DNA of 64,000 nt from Bacteroidales bacterium (GTDB taxonomy: Bacteria; Bacteroidota; Bacteroidia; Bacteroidales; UBA3824), in contig JAEERW010000006.1 in NCBI GenBank assembly GCA_016286055.1, positions 62,001 to 126,000 on the forward strand, given 5' to 3'. Positions 46,075-55,100 of the stretch are shown in pieces. The notes beneath the pieces were generated by a model. The model saw only the letters and a program-made list of their open reading frames with translations. It did no database searches and was not told the origin of the DNA. How positions within the stretch are numbered: the stretch's first letter is position 1; each line of letters opens with the position of its first letter. A program made the position numbers and the translations under genes.

Positions 46075-46914
46075 TTATGCATTGATTGTAACCTCTCCTT
46101 CAAAAACAGTATTAGCCGTGCCGGACATTTTTACTTGTTTTGTGTAGGTGCTGTACGTTATTGTGAGACTTCCGCCGTCCATTTGCACAAGGCATTTTTC
46201 GGGGTCGGTTAAACCTGCCATTGCGCAGGCTACTGCCGATGCGCAAGCACCTGTGCCACAGGCTTGTGTAATGCCGCTGCCGCGTTCCCATACTCGCATA
46301 CGAATATGGTTGCGGTTGATAACTTGCACAAACTCAACGTTGATGCCGCCGGGAAACTTTGGATTGGTTTCTAACGATGCGCCTATGTTGGCAATGTCGA
46401 TGGTTTCGGCATTGTTGACAAACAGCACAAGATGCGGATTGCCCATATCGATGGCTGTGGCTGTAAATCGTTGACCAAAAGCCTCTACCGAGCCGCGATC
46501 GATGGTGCCGTCGGGAAGTTGTAATAGTTTGCCTTCGCCCATATCCACGTCAACGGTGTCTACCTGGTTTGAGTCGTCGATATGAAGGTTGAGGGTCTTG
46601 ATGCCCGAAAGAGTTTCAAGTTTGATAACCTTTTTGTCGGTTAAACCTTTGTCGTAGAGATATTTGCCAATGCAGCGCGAAGCATTTCCGCACATTTTGG
46701 CTTCTGAACCGTCGGCGTTGAAAATTCTCATGCTGAAATCGCCGACCGAAGAATTGCCGATTAACACAATGCCATCGCCGCCGATACCTTTGTGGCGGTC
46801 GCTGAGCGTTACCGACAACCCGTTCGGATTGGGCAAATGCCTTTCCCTTACATCAATGTAGATGTAATCGTTGCCCAATCCGTGCATCTTGGTAAAGTGT
46901 ATTGTGTCTGACAT
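46075..46914 (-). CDS. dapF: diaminopimelate epimerase
   Basis: Converts LL- to meso-diaminopimelate for peptidoglycan and lysine. The two catalytic Cys motifs are present: EAKMCGNASRCIGKYL and GITQACGTGACASAVAC. N-terminus FTKMHGLGNDYIYID is typical. 279 aa. Starts 3 bases after gltD, so it is part of the glutamate synthase operon; DapL, which makes its substrate, is encoded just downstream. Confidence 0.97.
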   Translation of the reverse strand: MSDTIHFTKMHGLGNDYIYIDVRERHLPNPNGLSVTLSDRHKGIGGDGIVLIGNSSVGDFSMRIFNADGSEAKMCGNASRCIGKYLYDKGLTDKKVIKLETLSGIKTLNLHIDDSNQVDTVDVDMGEGKLLQLPDGTIDRGSVEAFGQRFTATAIDMGNPHLVLFVNNAETIDIANIGASLETNPKFPGGINVEFVQVINRNHIRMRVWERGSGITQACGTGACASAVACAMAGLTDPEKCLVQMDGGSLTITYSTYTKQVKMSGTANTVFEGEVTINA

Positions 46915-46916
46915 TT

Positions 46917-48263
46917 CTACTTGGTTTTTAAGTATTTATCTACCTGTTCGGCGGTTTTGCGACCGGAGGCAATGGCGCGTACCACAAGACTTGCACCCGA
47001 TTGTGCGTCGCCGGCAAGAAATACGTTTTCGGCAAACTGCGGATGTTCGGGTTTAAGGAATCCCATTGCAAGGAGAACCATCTCACATTCAATAAGTTCC
47101 TTCTTGCCGGTGGTTTGCATTGTGGGGCGTCCGCCTTCGGCTGCGGGAATCCATTCAACTTCCTCTACTTCAACGCCTTTGAGGTTGCCATCGTTGTCGC
47201 CAATGAATTTGTTTGACGTTAAGCACCAACGACGTGTGCAGCCTTCTTCGTGGCTTGTGGTGGTTTTGAGGATAACGGGCCAATTGGGCCAAGGTGTTGC
47301 AGGATTGTGTCCCTCAGGCGGTTTTGGCATAATTTCAATTTGAGTTACGCTTTTAGCACCCTGACGATGACATGTACCGATACAATCTGAGCCGGTGTCG
47401 CCGCCGCCAATTACAAGCACTCGTTTGCCTTTGGCGTTTACAAGTTCCTCTTTTTTAAAGGTTTTGCCTGCAAGTATTTGGTTTTGCTGAGTTAGCATTT
47501 GAAGGGCAAAATATATTCCTTTGAGTTCGCGTCCTTCGATTTTGAGGTCGCGGGCTGTGGGAGTGCCTGTTGCAATTACGTATGCGTCAAAACCTTGCGG
47601 AAGTTTTTGCGGGTCGATGGTTTCGCCAAATTTAAAATCAATACCCTCTTGACGCATAAGGTTGGTGCGGCGTGTTACCACGTATTTGTCTAATTTAAAG
47701 TTTGGTATGCCGTAGCGAACAAGTCCGCCTGCATCTTCCATTTTGTCGAAAATTGTTACCTTGTAGCCGCGTTTATTTAACTGAACGGCAGTGCTTAAAC
47801 CGGCAGGACCTGCGCCTATAACTGCAACCGATTTGCCATTGCGTTCGTAGGTTTTGGGCTGAATATAACCCTCGGCAAAAGCCTTTTCGATAATAGAGCA
47901 CTCGTTTTCGCGAATGGTAACGGGCGCATCGATGCAGTGGTTGAGCACGCAACTTTTTTCGCAAAGGGCGGGACAGATACGACCTGTAAATTCAGGAAAG
48001 TCGTTGGTTTCTGATAAGATACGATATGCCAATTGCCATTTTCCTTTGTAAACGGCGTCTTGCCATTCGGGTTGTTTGTTGCCAAGGGGACATGCCCAAT
48101 GGCAGAACGGAACGCCGCAGTCCATACATCTTGATGCCTGCAAAATTCGGCTTCCTTCGTTTAGTACTTGCTCCACTTCGCTAAAATCAGATATGCGCTC
48201 GTGAATGGGGCGATGTCCCGATTCTTGACGTGGAACTGTTAAAAACGCTTTTGGATTTCCCAT
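46917..48263 (-). CDS. gltD: glutamate synthase small subunit
   Basis: NADPH-dependent electron-donating subunit. An N-terminal Fe-S region (CMDCGVPFCHWACPLGNKQ and ICPALCEKSC) is followed by two Rossmann domains: FAD-binding VAVIGAGPAGLST and NAD(P)H-binding VLVIGGGDTGSDC. The C-terminal GDAQSGASLVVRAI is the FAD signature. 448 aa, as expected of the bacterial beta subunit. Sixteen bases separate it from gltB. Confidence 0.96.
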   Translation of the reverse strand: MGNPKAFLTVPRQESGHRPIHERISDFSEVEQVLNEGSRILQASRCMDCGVPFCHWACPLGNKQPEWQDAVYKGKWQLAYRILSETNDFPEFTGRICPALCEKSCVLNHCIDAPVTIRENECSIIEKAFAEGYIQPKTYERNGKSVAVIGAGPAGLSTAVQLNKRGYKVTIFDKMEDAGGLVRYGIPNFKLDKYVVTRRTNLMRQEGIDFKFGETIDPQKLPQGFDAYVIATGTPTARDLKIEGRELKGIYFALQMLTQQNQILAGKTFKKEELVNAKGKRVLVIGGGDTGSDCIGTCHRQGAKSVTQIEIMPKPPEGHNPATPWPNWPVILKTTTSHEEGCTRRWCLTSNKFIGDNDGNLKGVEVEEVEWIPAAEGGRPTMQTTGKKELIECEMVLLAMGFLKPEHPQFAENVFLAGDAQSGASLVVRAIASGRKTAEQVDKYLKTK

Positions 48264-48278
48264 TGTTCTGTCCTCCTG

Positions 48279-51200
48279 TTATTCTTGTTGAACATTTTTC
48301 ATTTTCTTTTGAATTTCGCGCAAAGCATCTTCGTGCAAAACGCGTTTGTATTCGATAGGCGTTACTTGGATAAACTCTTCGATATAAGTGTCCCAATCGT
48401 CTAACATTCGCTTAGCCAAGGGCGAATTTGTGTGGCGGTAGTGGCTTTCGATAAGTGAGCGAAGTTCGTTGCGGCGGGCTTTTTCTTCAATAAGGCTGAG
48501 TTCAATCATATCCATATTGCAGTAGTAGTCGAAGTTGTGGTTTTTGTCCCATACGTAGGCAAGACCGCCACTCATACCGGCTGCAAAGTTGCGTCCTGTG
48601 GTGCCGAGAACTACCACGCGACCGCCTGTCATATATTCGCAGCAATGGTCGCCTGTGCCCTCTACCACGGCTGTGGCACCTGAGTTGCGCACTGCAAAAC
48701 GTTCGCCTACACGTCCGTTGATGTAAATTTCGCCTGATGTAGCGCCGTAAAGTATTGTGTTGCCGGCAATTATGTTTTCCTCAGGGGCAAATGTGGCGTT
48801 GTGTGCAGGGTAAATGCTTATTGAGCCGCCCGAAAGCCCTTTGCCTACATAGTCGTTGGCCTCGCCTTCGAGTTTGAAACTTACGCCCGGAGCAAGGAAT
48901 GCACCGAAACTTTGTCCTGCCGAACCACGGAACTGAATGTTTACCGTATCCTGAGGCAATCCGGCTGCACCGTATTTCTTAGCAATTGAGCCTGAGAGCA
49001 TTGCGCCCACAGCACGGTCGGTGTTGATAATGTTGTAATAGAGGCTTACCGGTTTTTTGGTTTCTATTGCGTTGGTTGCGCCTGTAATTATCTTGTTGTC
49101 AAGCACTTCGGGTAATGTATGAACATTGTCCTGTGTTTTGTGCAATGCTGCATTGCCGCTGATGCGAGTAAGCATTTTGGCAAAATCGAGATTGCGAGTT
49201 TTGTCGGTAAATTTGGTTTGGTCAATTTCGATGAGATCGGTGCGTCCGATAATGTCGTCGAACTTGCGGAAGCCCATTTCTGCCAAATATTCACGTACTT
49301 CCTGAGCCAAAAATGTGTAGTAATTAACCAAATATTCGCTGCGACCAAGGAAACGTTCGCGCAATTTTGGGTCTTGGGTTGCCACGCCCACGGGACAAGC
49401 GTTGGTATGACATTTACGCATTAATACACAGCCAAGTACAATCAATTGAGCCGTTCCAAATCCGAACTCACCTGCACCAAGAAGTCCCATTGCTATAATG
49501 TCGCGACCGGTTTTCAGTTGTCCGTCGGTTTGAACCTCTACTTGCGAACGTAAGTTGTTGAGTACCAATGTTTGCTGAGTTTCCGCCAAACCAATTTCGG
49601 GCGAAATACCTGCGTAACGTATTGATGATGCGGGAGATGCACCTGTTCCGCCTTCTGCACCAGAAATTACAATCAAATCGGCTTTTGCTTTTGCCACACC
49701 TGCGGCAATGGTTCCTACGCCTGTTTCGGCCACAAGTTTAACGCTGATTTTGGCTTTGGGGTTAACATTGCGAAGGTCGTAAATCAACTGTGCAAGGTCT
49801 TCGATAGAGTAAATATCGTGGTGAGGCGGTGGCGAAATCAACGAAATGCCGGGGATAGAGTTACGAGTTTTGGCAATTACCTCGTTTACCTTAAATCCGG
49901 GCAACTGTCCACCCTCACCTGGTTTTGCGCCCTGAGCCACTTTAATTTGAATTTCAGAGGCGTTTACAAGATATTCAGCCGTTACGCCAAAACGTCCGCT
50001 TGCCACCTGTTTAATGGCACTACTGAGCGAAACTCCGTCTTTGTTGGTGTAGAAACGGGCATTGTCTTCGCCGCCTTCACCTGTATTGCTACGACTGTGT
50101 AATTTGTTGAGTGCAAGAGCAATAGCCTCGTGAGCCTCTTTGCTGATTGCACCAAACGACATAGCCGCGCCAATAAAACGCTTAACAATGTTGTCGACCG
50201 GCTCAACCTCGTCGATAGAAATGGGATTGCTCTTAAACTTGAAATAATCGCGCAAGAAAAGAGGCTCGGGCTTATTGTCAATGATAGAAGTAAATTCTTT
50301 GAATTTTTTGTAACTGCCTGTGCGTGTTGACAATTGAAGTGCTGCAATGGCTTCGGGAGTCCAAGCGTGACGGATTCCGTCTTTGCGATACGAGAATTGT
50401 CCAACGTAGGGCAGGAGGGTGTCGCTGTCGATTTTGGCAGTGAAACCGTTGTCGTGCATTTTAATAGAGTCGGTGGTGATGCGGTCTAAACCGATTCCGC
50501 CAACGCTGCATTTTTTGGTTCCAAAATAGGTTTGCAAAAAGTCGCTTCCAAGGCCGATAGATTCAAAAATCTTGGCACCGCGGAACGAACGTATTGTGCT
50601 GATACCCATTTTGCTCATTATCTTCAAAAGACCCTTGTCGATAGCCTTGATGTAGTTGTGTTCGGCGGTGGCATAGTCGAGTTGGAGTTCGTCATTTTTA
50701 ACAAGGTCGTCGATAACGGCAAACGCCATGTAGGGGTTGATTGCGCTTGCACCAAAACCGAGCAAAAGTGCTGCGTGCATTACCTCGCGGATTTCGCCAG
50801 ATTCTACAATCAACGCTGTTTGAACACGTTTTTTGATAGAAACAAGGTAATGGTGAATGGCGCTAACAGCCAACAAAGAAGGAATGGCGGCGTGGTCTTT
50901 GTCGATGCCACGGTCGGTAAGAATAATATAGTTAATGCCCTTGTTTACAGATTCTTCGGCGGTTTTGCAAAGGTTGTCGATAGCCTCGCGCATACCTTGT
51001 GCGCCTTTTTTGATTTCAAACAAGATGGGCAATTTTTCGGTATTGAATCCTTTGTAACGAATGTTGCAGAGGGTTTCTAATTCGGTGTTGGTAAGCACTG
51101 GCTGAGGCAAACGAACCATTTTGCAGTTGCTTGGATCGGGGTTTAGAATATTGGTGCTTACTGCGCCGATGTATTCGGTGAGCGACATTACAAGTTCCTC

Positions 51201-52748
51201 GCGAATGGGGTCGATAGGCGGGTTGGTAACCTGTGCAAACTGTTGACGGAAATAGTTGAACAACAATTGCGGACGGTCAGACAGTGCTGCAAGTTGAGTG
51301 TCGTTGCCCATAGAAGCGAGCGGCTCTTGCGCATTGGCACACATTGGGGTAATGGTGCGTTCCACATCTTCGCGGGTAAAATCAAAACAGCGGAGTTTGA
51401 GTTGATAATCGTCAACCGTGTTGGCTGCGTGACGACCCGAATGAAGTTTTGCAAGTTCGATTCTATTATCTTGAAGCCAACCTGTGTAATCTTTTTCGTC
51501 GGCGAGTTTTTGTTTGATTTCGTCGTTAGAATATATTGTACCGGTTTCGGAGTCGATAACAACGATTTTGCCCGGCTGCAAACGACCGTTAGCCTTAATT
51601 TTGTCGGCGTCGATATGCAGGCATCCAACCTCCGACGAAAGAATCAACCTTCCCTCGGTGGTGAGCACATAACGTGCGGGGCGAAGTCCGTTGCGGTCTA
51701 ACATTCCACCGGCGTAACGTCCATCGGTAAAAATCAGAGCGGCAGGACCATCCCACGGCTCCATCAATATAGAATGATATTCGTAGAAAGCCTTGATTTT
51801 GTTGCTGATAGGGTTCTTTTCGTTAAACGATTCGGGCACCATCATTGCCATAGCGTGAGGCAACGACATACCTGAACGAACAAAAAATTCCAAAACATTG
51901 TCGAATGCAGCACTATCGCTCATATCGGCTTGAATAATAGGCGAAAAGTTTTCTAAACCGCCGAGTTTTTCGGACGATAGAACGCTTTCGCGGGCTTCCA
52001 TCCATTTGCGGTTGCCACGGATGGTGTTGATTTCGCCGTTGTGGGCAAGCATACGGAAGGGCTGTGCCAACGGCCATGTGGGGAAGGTATTGGTGCTAAA
52101 ACGAGAGTGTACCAACGCCAATCCGCTTGTAAAATTGGGGTTAGAAAGGTCGGCATAATATTGACGCAATTGCATCGACGACAACATTCCTTTATAGATA
52201 ATTGTGCGAGTAGAAAGCGACACAATGTAGAAATCCTTGTCTTGAATACGTTTTTCGATACGTTTGCGGAGAAGGTAAAGACGGGTCTCAAATTTGGCTG
52301 TATCATCTTCGCCTGTGATAAAAATCTGAACAATACGGGGTTCGGCGGCACGCGCCTCCTCACCGAGCACATCTGAATTAACGGGCACTTCGCGCACCTT
52401 CAAAAGGTTGAGTCCCTCGTTTTCGGTTTCTTCGATAATGGCGGCTAAATATTTGTCGCCGAGTGCTTTATCTTTGGGCAGGAACACCATTCCCGCGCCA
52501 TATTTAAGTTTTTCGGGCACGGGAATGCCCTGTAATAGGATAAATTCGTGCGGAATTTGCACGAGAATACCGGCACCGTCGCCGGTTTTGTTGTCGGCAG
52601 CCTCAGCACCGCGGTGTTTGAGGTTTTCGAGCACGGTAAGTGCGTCAGCCACAAGTTGGTGGGTTTTGTTACCCTTCAAGTCAACGAGCAAACCGATACC
52701 GCAAGCATCGTGTTCGTTGTCTTTTGAGTATAGTCCTATGTCTTTCAT
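48279..52748 (-). CDS. gltB: glutamate synthase large subunit
   Basis: Makes two glutamates from glutamine and 2-oxoglutarate. Order of domains: class II glutaminase starting at the Cys of HDACGIGLLVD, central domain, FMN/TIM-barrel synthase domain (HDIYSIEDLAQLIYDL, GAEGGTGASPASS), 3Fe-4S Cys set MRKCHTNACPVGVATQ, and a C-terminal beta-helix GXGXG domain (ILYGATSGEIYINGRVGERF). 1489 aa from the ATG at 52748; the ORF-track start at 52796 lies at the promoter. Its promoter carries the CAATACCGATTG operator shared with glnN and asnB. Confidence 0.97.
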   Translation of the reverse strand: MKDIGLYSKDNEHDACGIGLLVDLKGNKTHQLVADALTVLENLKHRGAEAADNKTGDGAGILVQIPHEFILLQGIPVPEKLKYGAGMVFLPKDKALGDKYLAAIIEETENEGLNLLKVREVPVNSDVLGEEARAAEPRIVQIFITGEDDTAKFETRLYLLRKRIEKRIQDKDFYIVSLSTRTIIYKGMLSSMQLRQYYADLSNPNFTSGLALVHSRFSTNTFPTWPLAQPFRMLAHNGEINTIRGNRKWMEARESVLSSEKLGGLENFSPIIQADMSDSAAFDNVLEFFVRSGMSLPHAMAMMVPESFNEKNPISNKIKAFYEYHSILMEPWDGPAALIFTDGRYAGGMLDRNGLRPARYVLTTEGRLILSSEVGCLHIDADKIKANGRLQPGKIVVIDSETGTIYSNDEIKQKLADEKDYTGWLQDNRIELAKLHSGRHAANTVDDYQLKLRCFDFTREDVERTITPMCANAQEPLASMGNDTQLAALSDRPQLLFNYFRQQFAQVTNPPIDPIREELVMSLTEYIGAVSTNILNPDPSNCKMVRLPQPVLTNTELETLCNIRYKGFNTEKLPILFEIKKGAQGMREAIDNLCKTAEESVNKGINYIILTDRGIDKDHAAIPSLLAVSAIHHYLVSIKKRVQTALIVESGEIREVMHAALLLGFGASAINPYMAFAVIDDLVKNDELQLDYATAEHNYIKAIDKGLLKIMSKMGISTIRSFRGAKIFESIGLGSDFLQTYFGTKKCSVGGIGLDRITTDSIKMHDNGFTAKIDSDTLLPYVGQFSYRKDGIRHAWTPEAIAALQLSTRTGSYKKFKEFTSIIDNKPEPLFLRDYFKFKSNPISIDEVEPVDNIVKRFIGAAMSFGAISKEAHEAIALALNKLHSRSNTGEGGEDNARFYTNKDGVSLSSAIKQVASGRFGVTAEYLVNASEIQIKVAQGAKPGEGGQLPGFKVNEVIAKTRNSIPGISLISPPPHHDIYSIEDLAQLIYDLRNVNPKAKISVKLVAETGVGTIAAGVAKAKADLIVISGAEGGTGASPASSIRYAGISPEIGLAETQQTLVLNNLRSQVEVQTDGQLKTGRDIIAMGLLGAGEFGFGTAQLIVLGCVLMRKCHTNACPVGVATQDPKLRERFLGRSEYLVNYYTFLAQEVREYLAEMGFRKFDDIIGRTDLIEIDQTKFTDKTRNLDFAKMLTRISGNAALHKTQDNVHTLPEVLDNKIITGATNAIETKKPVSLYYNIINTDRAVGAMLSGSIAKKYGAAGLPQDTVNIQFRGSAGQSFGAFLAPGVSFKLEGEANDYVGKGLSGGSISIYPAHNATFAPEENIIAGNTILYGATSGEIYINGRVGERFAVRNSGATAVVEGTGDHCCEYMTGGRVVVLGTTGRNFAAGMSGGLAYVWDKNHNFDYYCNMDMIELSLIEEKARRNELRSLIESHYRHTNSPLAKRMLDDWDTYIEEFIQVTPIEYKRVLHEDALREIQKKMKNVQQE

Positions 52749-52793
52749 TCCTTTCAAAATTATGACGTTTGTTCCATTATTATTTTGACACTG

Positions 52794-52920
52794 CAAAAGT
52801 ATTTTGGGGGCATATTTTATGCAATACCGATTGTTCGTAATGGGTTATAAAAAAATGTACGTGAATATACGCAGAAAGAATAAGGGTTTTTTGTAGGGGG
52901 GATAAGAGAAATACGGATGG
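52794..52920 (-). promoter_or_regulatory. gltB promoter with nitrogen-type operator boxes
   Basis: On the minus strand: -7 TACTTTTG at 52801-52794, proximal box (plus-strand ATGCAATACCGATTGTTCG at 52819-52837) overlapping the -33, a middle GTACGTGA near 52858, and the distal box GAGAAATACGGATGG at 52906-52920. Box start lies exactly 20 bases from the -7, as in the glnN and asnB promoters. Confidence 0.8.
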
Positions 52921-52940
52921 GGTTGGCAATGACAAATGAT

Positions 52941-52969
52941 GTAGAGACGCCATAATATGACGTCTCTAC
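52941..52969. repeat. REP palindrome 1
   Basis: 29-base palindrome with arms GTAGAGACG...CGTCTCTAC around a CCATAATATGA-type centre. Identical in pattern to those around the transposase gene at 61303-61959. The rest of the gap 52970-53135 shows no feature. Confidence 0.85.
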
Positions 52970-53135
52970 GGGGTGGAATAATTATGGCGAATTCACCACA
53001 ATTAAATGTAATTCGGAATAGAATAGGTTATACCACAATAAATCAACTAATTTGCCTCTCAAATCTTGATGAGATTTTGCTTTTTGTGTAGATATTCCTG
53101 ATAATATTTGCTAATCGTTCAAATATCCAGCAATG

Positions 53136-53168
53136 TTACACCTTCAATAAATCCTTTACCGAAAAAAT
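53136..53168 (-). pseudogene. relic of a DUF2442 3' end (direct repeat, left copy)
   Basis: 33 bases identical but for one base to 53915-53947, which is the 3' end and stop of the DUF2442 gene (encodes FSVKDLL). The relic starts with the complement of a stop codon and ends one base before the MNT gene stop. The pair forms direct repeats around the HEPN-MNT module. Confidence 0.7.
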
Positions 53169-53169
53169 C

Positions 53170-53490
53170 TTACACCGCCACACCAGTGCGCATCACGTCA
53201 TCATACAACGGACACCAACTATCCTCCGCCATTAAAACAGGCTCTATAAGGAAACTTACATCACGAACATCGCGCCACAATTTCAACGAAATATCGTGTT
53301 TGTCTTTTCCTCCATACGTTGGCACAATGACCGCAACATCAATATCGCTATCGGGATTGGCATAACCCTTCGAGTACGAGCCAAACATTAGCACCTTGGG
53401 TTCTTGTTCAAACCTCGGTCTAATAACTTGCTTGTACCGACGAACTAACGACAATGCCTCGTCTTTTGTTAAAGTTGTTCTTTTATCCAT
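53170..53490 (-). CDS. MNT-type nucleotidyltransferase (antitoxin of HEPN-MNT pair)
   Basis: 106-aa minimal nucleotidyltransferase with the signature FGSYSKGYANPDSDIDVAVI (GS...DxD). MNT proteins neutralise HEPN RNase toxins, in studied cases by AMPylating them. The start overlaps the end of the HEPN gene by 22 bases, as usual for this module. Full length for the minimal type. It is bounded on the 3' side by a DUF2442 relic. Confidence 0.85.
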   Translation of the reverse strand: MDKRTTLTKDEALSLVRRYKQVIRPRFEQEPKVLMFGSYSKGYANPDSDIDVAVIVPTYGGKDKHDISLKLWRDVRDVSFLIEPVLMAEDSWCPLYDDVMRTGVAV

Positions 53491-53858
53491 TGTTGCAGTT
53501 TTTTTGTTTCGTCAATAATGTTGCGACAAAATTGTTCTGAAAGCGTCTGCGAAAGTTTTTGTCTATCCTCAGGATAACGAGATTCAATGTTGTAATCTGT
53601 TATCTTGTCGAGAAAATCGTGCTGTTCGTCGCTCATCAAACCATACAGTCCGCATCCATCAGCCAATCGCATGTGGTTGTGCGTGTACGGTGGTTCATTC
53701 GCTTGCGTACTACACCAATACGCCTTCAATGTTTTTTCAATCGCTTGATGACACATAAAGGCTACATAAAGCCATCGTTTGGTTTTATACATCGCCTCTG
53801 CGGTTTCAAGGTCATAATCGGCTATGTCAATCCAATATGCTACTTTGTCTGTCGCCAT
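53469..53858 (-). CDS. HEPN domain protein (toxin of HEPN-MNT pair)
   Basis: 129-aa all-helical HEPN domain protein. Recognisable are ADYDLETAEAMYKTKRWLYV, FMCHQAIEKTLKAY and the late ITDYNIESRYPEDRQ, which corresponds to the conserved RYP region of this HEPN subfamily. HEPN proteins of such pairs act as RNases or tRNA-targeting toxins. Gene order is toxin then antitoxin with overlap. Whether this copy keeps nuclease residues (Rx4-6H) is doubtful: no clean match was seen. Confidence 0.8.
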   Translation of the reverse strand: MATDKVAYWIDIADYDLETAEAMYKTKRWLYVAFMCHQAIEKTLKAYWCSTQANEPPYTHNHMRLADGCGLYGLMSDEQHDFLDKITDYNIESRYPEDRQKLSQTLSEQFCRNIIDETKKLQQWIKEQL

Positions 53859-53914
53859 ATTTTAATTATTTAACGTTCCAAAAATAAAAAGTACTTTTGA
53901 AACAACAAAAAAAA

Positions 53915-54154
53915 TTACATCTTCAATAAATCCTTTACCGAAAAAATTTTGCTTATAGCCTCAAAAGAGAAGTATTGGTCGTCCATAATCATCCATTCCT
54001 CACGTTGTTTGCGTGAAAGACTTTTGATGTCGGGAAACATCGAAACAGGGACAATGATTTCTCGTCCGTCGGTAAGAAACGCCGCCATCGCTCCGCGTTT
54101 GACGTTAAAATCAAGTTTCTTGATACCCAAATTTGTATCTTTATATCTGCACAT
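53915..54154 (-). CDS. DUF2442 domain protein
   Basis: 79-aa small protein of the DUF2442 family (LDFNVKRGAMAAFLTDGREI, VSMFPDIKSLSRKQREEW, WMIMDDQYFSFEAISKIFSV). A DUF4160 partner is not present. Its last 33 bases recur beyond the HEPN-MNT module at 53136-53168. The upstream region is the repeat block 54218-54450. Confidence 0.75.
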   Translation of the reverse strand: MCRYKDTNLGIKKLDFNVKRGAMAAFLTDGREIIVPVSMFPDIKSLSRKQREEWMIMDDQYFSFEAISKIFSVKDLLKM

Positions 54155-54217
54155 TTTTTCAATCTAAAAGCGTCTGTTCTATTCTTCTTTTGCAATATAT
54201 TATTAATCAAATATTTG

Positions 54218-54450
54218 ACATTTTTTCAAGGGACTTTTCGAGGCAAAATAACATTTTTTCAAGGGACTTTGTAAATTTTACCGAACATTTTTCTAATTGA
54301 GCGAAGTGATTTTTCCCCCATTTTTTATAATTGATTTTTTCCCTAAAATAGTCAAAAAATGGCTATCCCCAAAATTTTTTTGCCTAAAATATGTCGTATC
54401 CCCGAAATTTTTTACCCCAATTTATGTCGTATCCCCGAAATTTGGCAATG
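54218..54450. repeat. duplicated repeat block, copy I (33-bp period arrays)
   Basis: A ~233-base non-coding block that recurs at 58274-58505. Inside it, ACATTTTTTCAAGGGACTTT occurs at 54218 and 54251 (33 bases), and TATCCCC-containing units begin at 54364, 54397 and 54430 (33 bases each). The middle contains a C-rich TTTTTCCCCCA. It fills most of the 479-base gap 54155-54633, which also holds a REP and a promoter. Confidence 0.8.
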
Positions 54451-54459
54451 CCAATTGAT

Positions 54460-54488
54460 GTAGAGACGCCATAATATGACGTCTCTAC
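54460..54488. repeat. REP palindrome 2
   Basis: Same 29-base palindrome as REP 1 (GTAGAGACG...CGTCTCTAC), placed 10 bases after the repeat block. Confidence 0.85.
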
Positions 54489-54593
54489 CATGATGGTGGG
54501 GATAATATTAAATGAAAATTATTGATAATAAATGTGTTATAAAATGATTGCAAAATAGTTGATTAAAAAATTACTAAAAACGAAATATGTTTT

Positions 54594-54601
54594 TATATTT
54601 G
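54594..54601 (+). promoter_or_regulatory. -7 element of the antitoxin/mini-PIN pair
   Basis: TATATTTG followed by TAGG, 33 bases ahead of the ATG at 54634. It lies after the ORF-track start at 54559 and supports the later start. Confidence 0.5.
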
Positions 54602-54633
54602 TAGGTCGTTTTTTTTTTATTAATATTTGTGTT

Positions 54634-54867
54634 ATGGCAAAGAGAACACCAATAGAACAGCAAGAGGTTGATTGTCAGTTGAAAGCACTGTTGAAACTGA
54701 TTCTCAAAAAGACCGGTATTTCGTACAATGACATGATACGCAGTGCCGAACAGGATTTTATTACCGCCAACCTCGAATATGTCAGCGATGAAGAAAAAAA
54801 ACAGTTTGATAAGTTAATCTTTGCAAATAATGACAAGGAAGCCGCAAGTTTTGCGTTTGTACGTTGA
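54634..54867 (+). CDS. probable antitoxin of a PIN-domain pair
   Basis: 77-aa helical protein (MAKRTPIEQQEVDCQLKALL, ISYNDMIRSAEQDFITANLE, YVSDEEKKQFDKLIF). No family was recognised with certainty. It is followed, with 38 bases of overlap, by a reading frame whose beginning and end match a PIN toxin, so it most likely is the cognate antitoxin. The ATG at 54634 is chosen over the upstream ORF-track start because of the promoter at 54594-54601. Confidence 0.6.
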   Translation: MAKRTPIEQQEVDCQLKALLKLILKKTGISYNDMIRSAEQDFITANLEYVSDEEKKQFDKLIFANNDKEAASFAFVR

Positions 54868-54970
54868 TACAAACGTTTTGGTTACCAACAACGTAAAAGA
54901 TTTTTCTAACTTTACAGATATCTATAAAATATTGCCTCAACCGTATTTGGTGAATAAGTATTTGAAGTAG
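54830..54970 (+). pseudogene. internally deleted PIN-domain toxin (46 codons)
   Basis: Not in the ORF track. ATG at 54830, stop at 54968. The N-terminus RLYVDTNVLV is the first strand of a PIN nuclease with its Asp. It runs directly into TNNVKDFSNF, the C-terminal motif of PIN toxins, followed by a normal-looking end (ILPQPYLVNKYLK). A complete PIN domain has ~130 residues, so about 90 central residues, including most acidic active-site residues, are gone while the frame is kept. It should be inactive as an RNase; the antitoxin in front is intact. Confidence 0.72.
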
Positions 54971-55100
54971 GGTTTGCCAAAATCCGAAAGACTATAAGAA
55001 CTCCCGTATCCATATTAATCAATCGTTTTGGGAATTGAGATTAAAAAAAATGGAATTAAAAAAAACAATTCTTCTCCTCCATCCGTAAATATCTACAAAA

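Noticed and set aside
48279-52748. Possible frameshift in gltB because of its length
   Set aside because: All glutaminase, synthase, Fe-S and beta-helix parts are in one frame and the length is normal for bacterial GltB.
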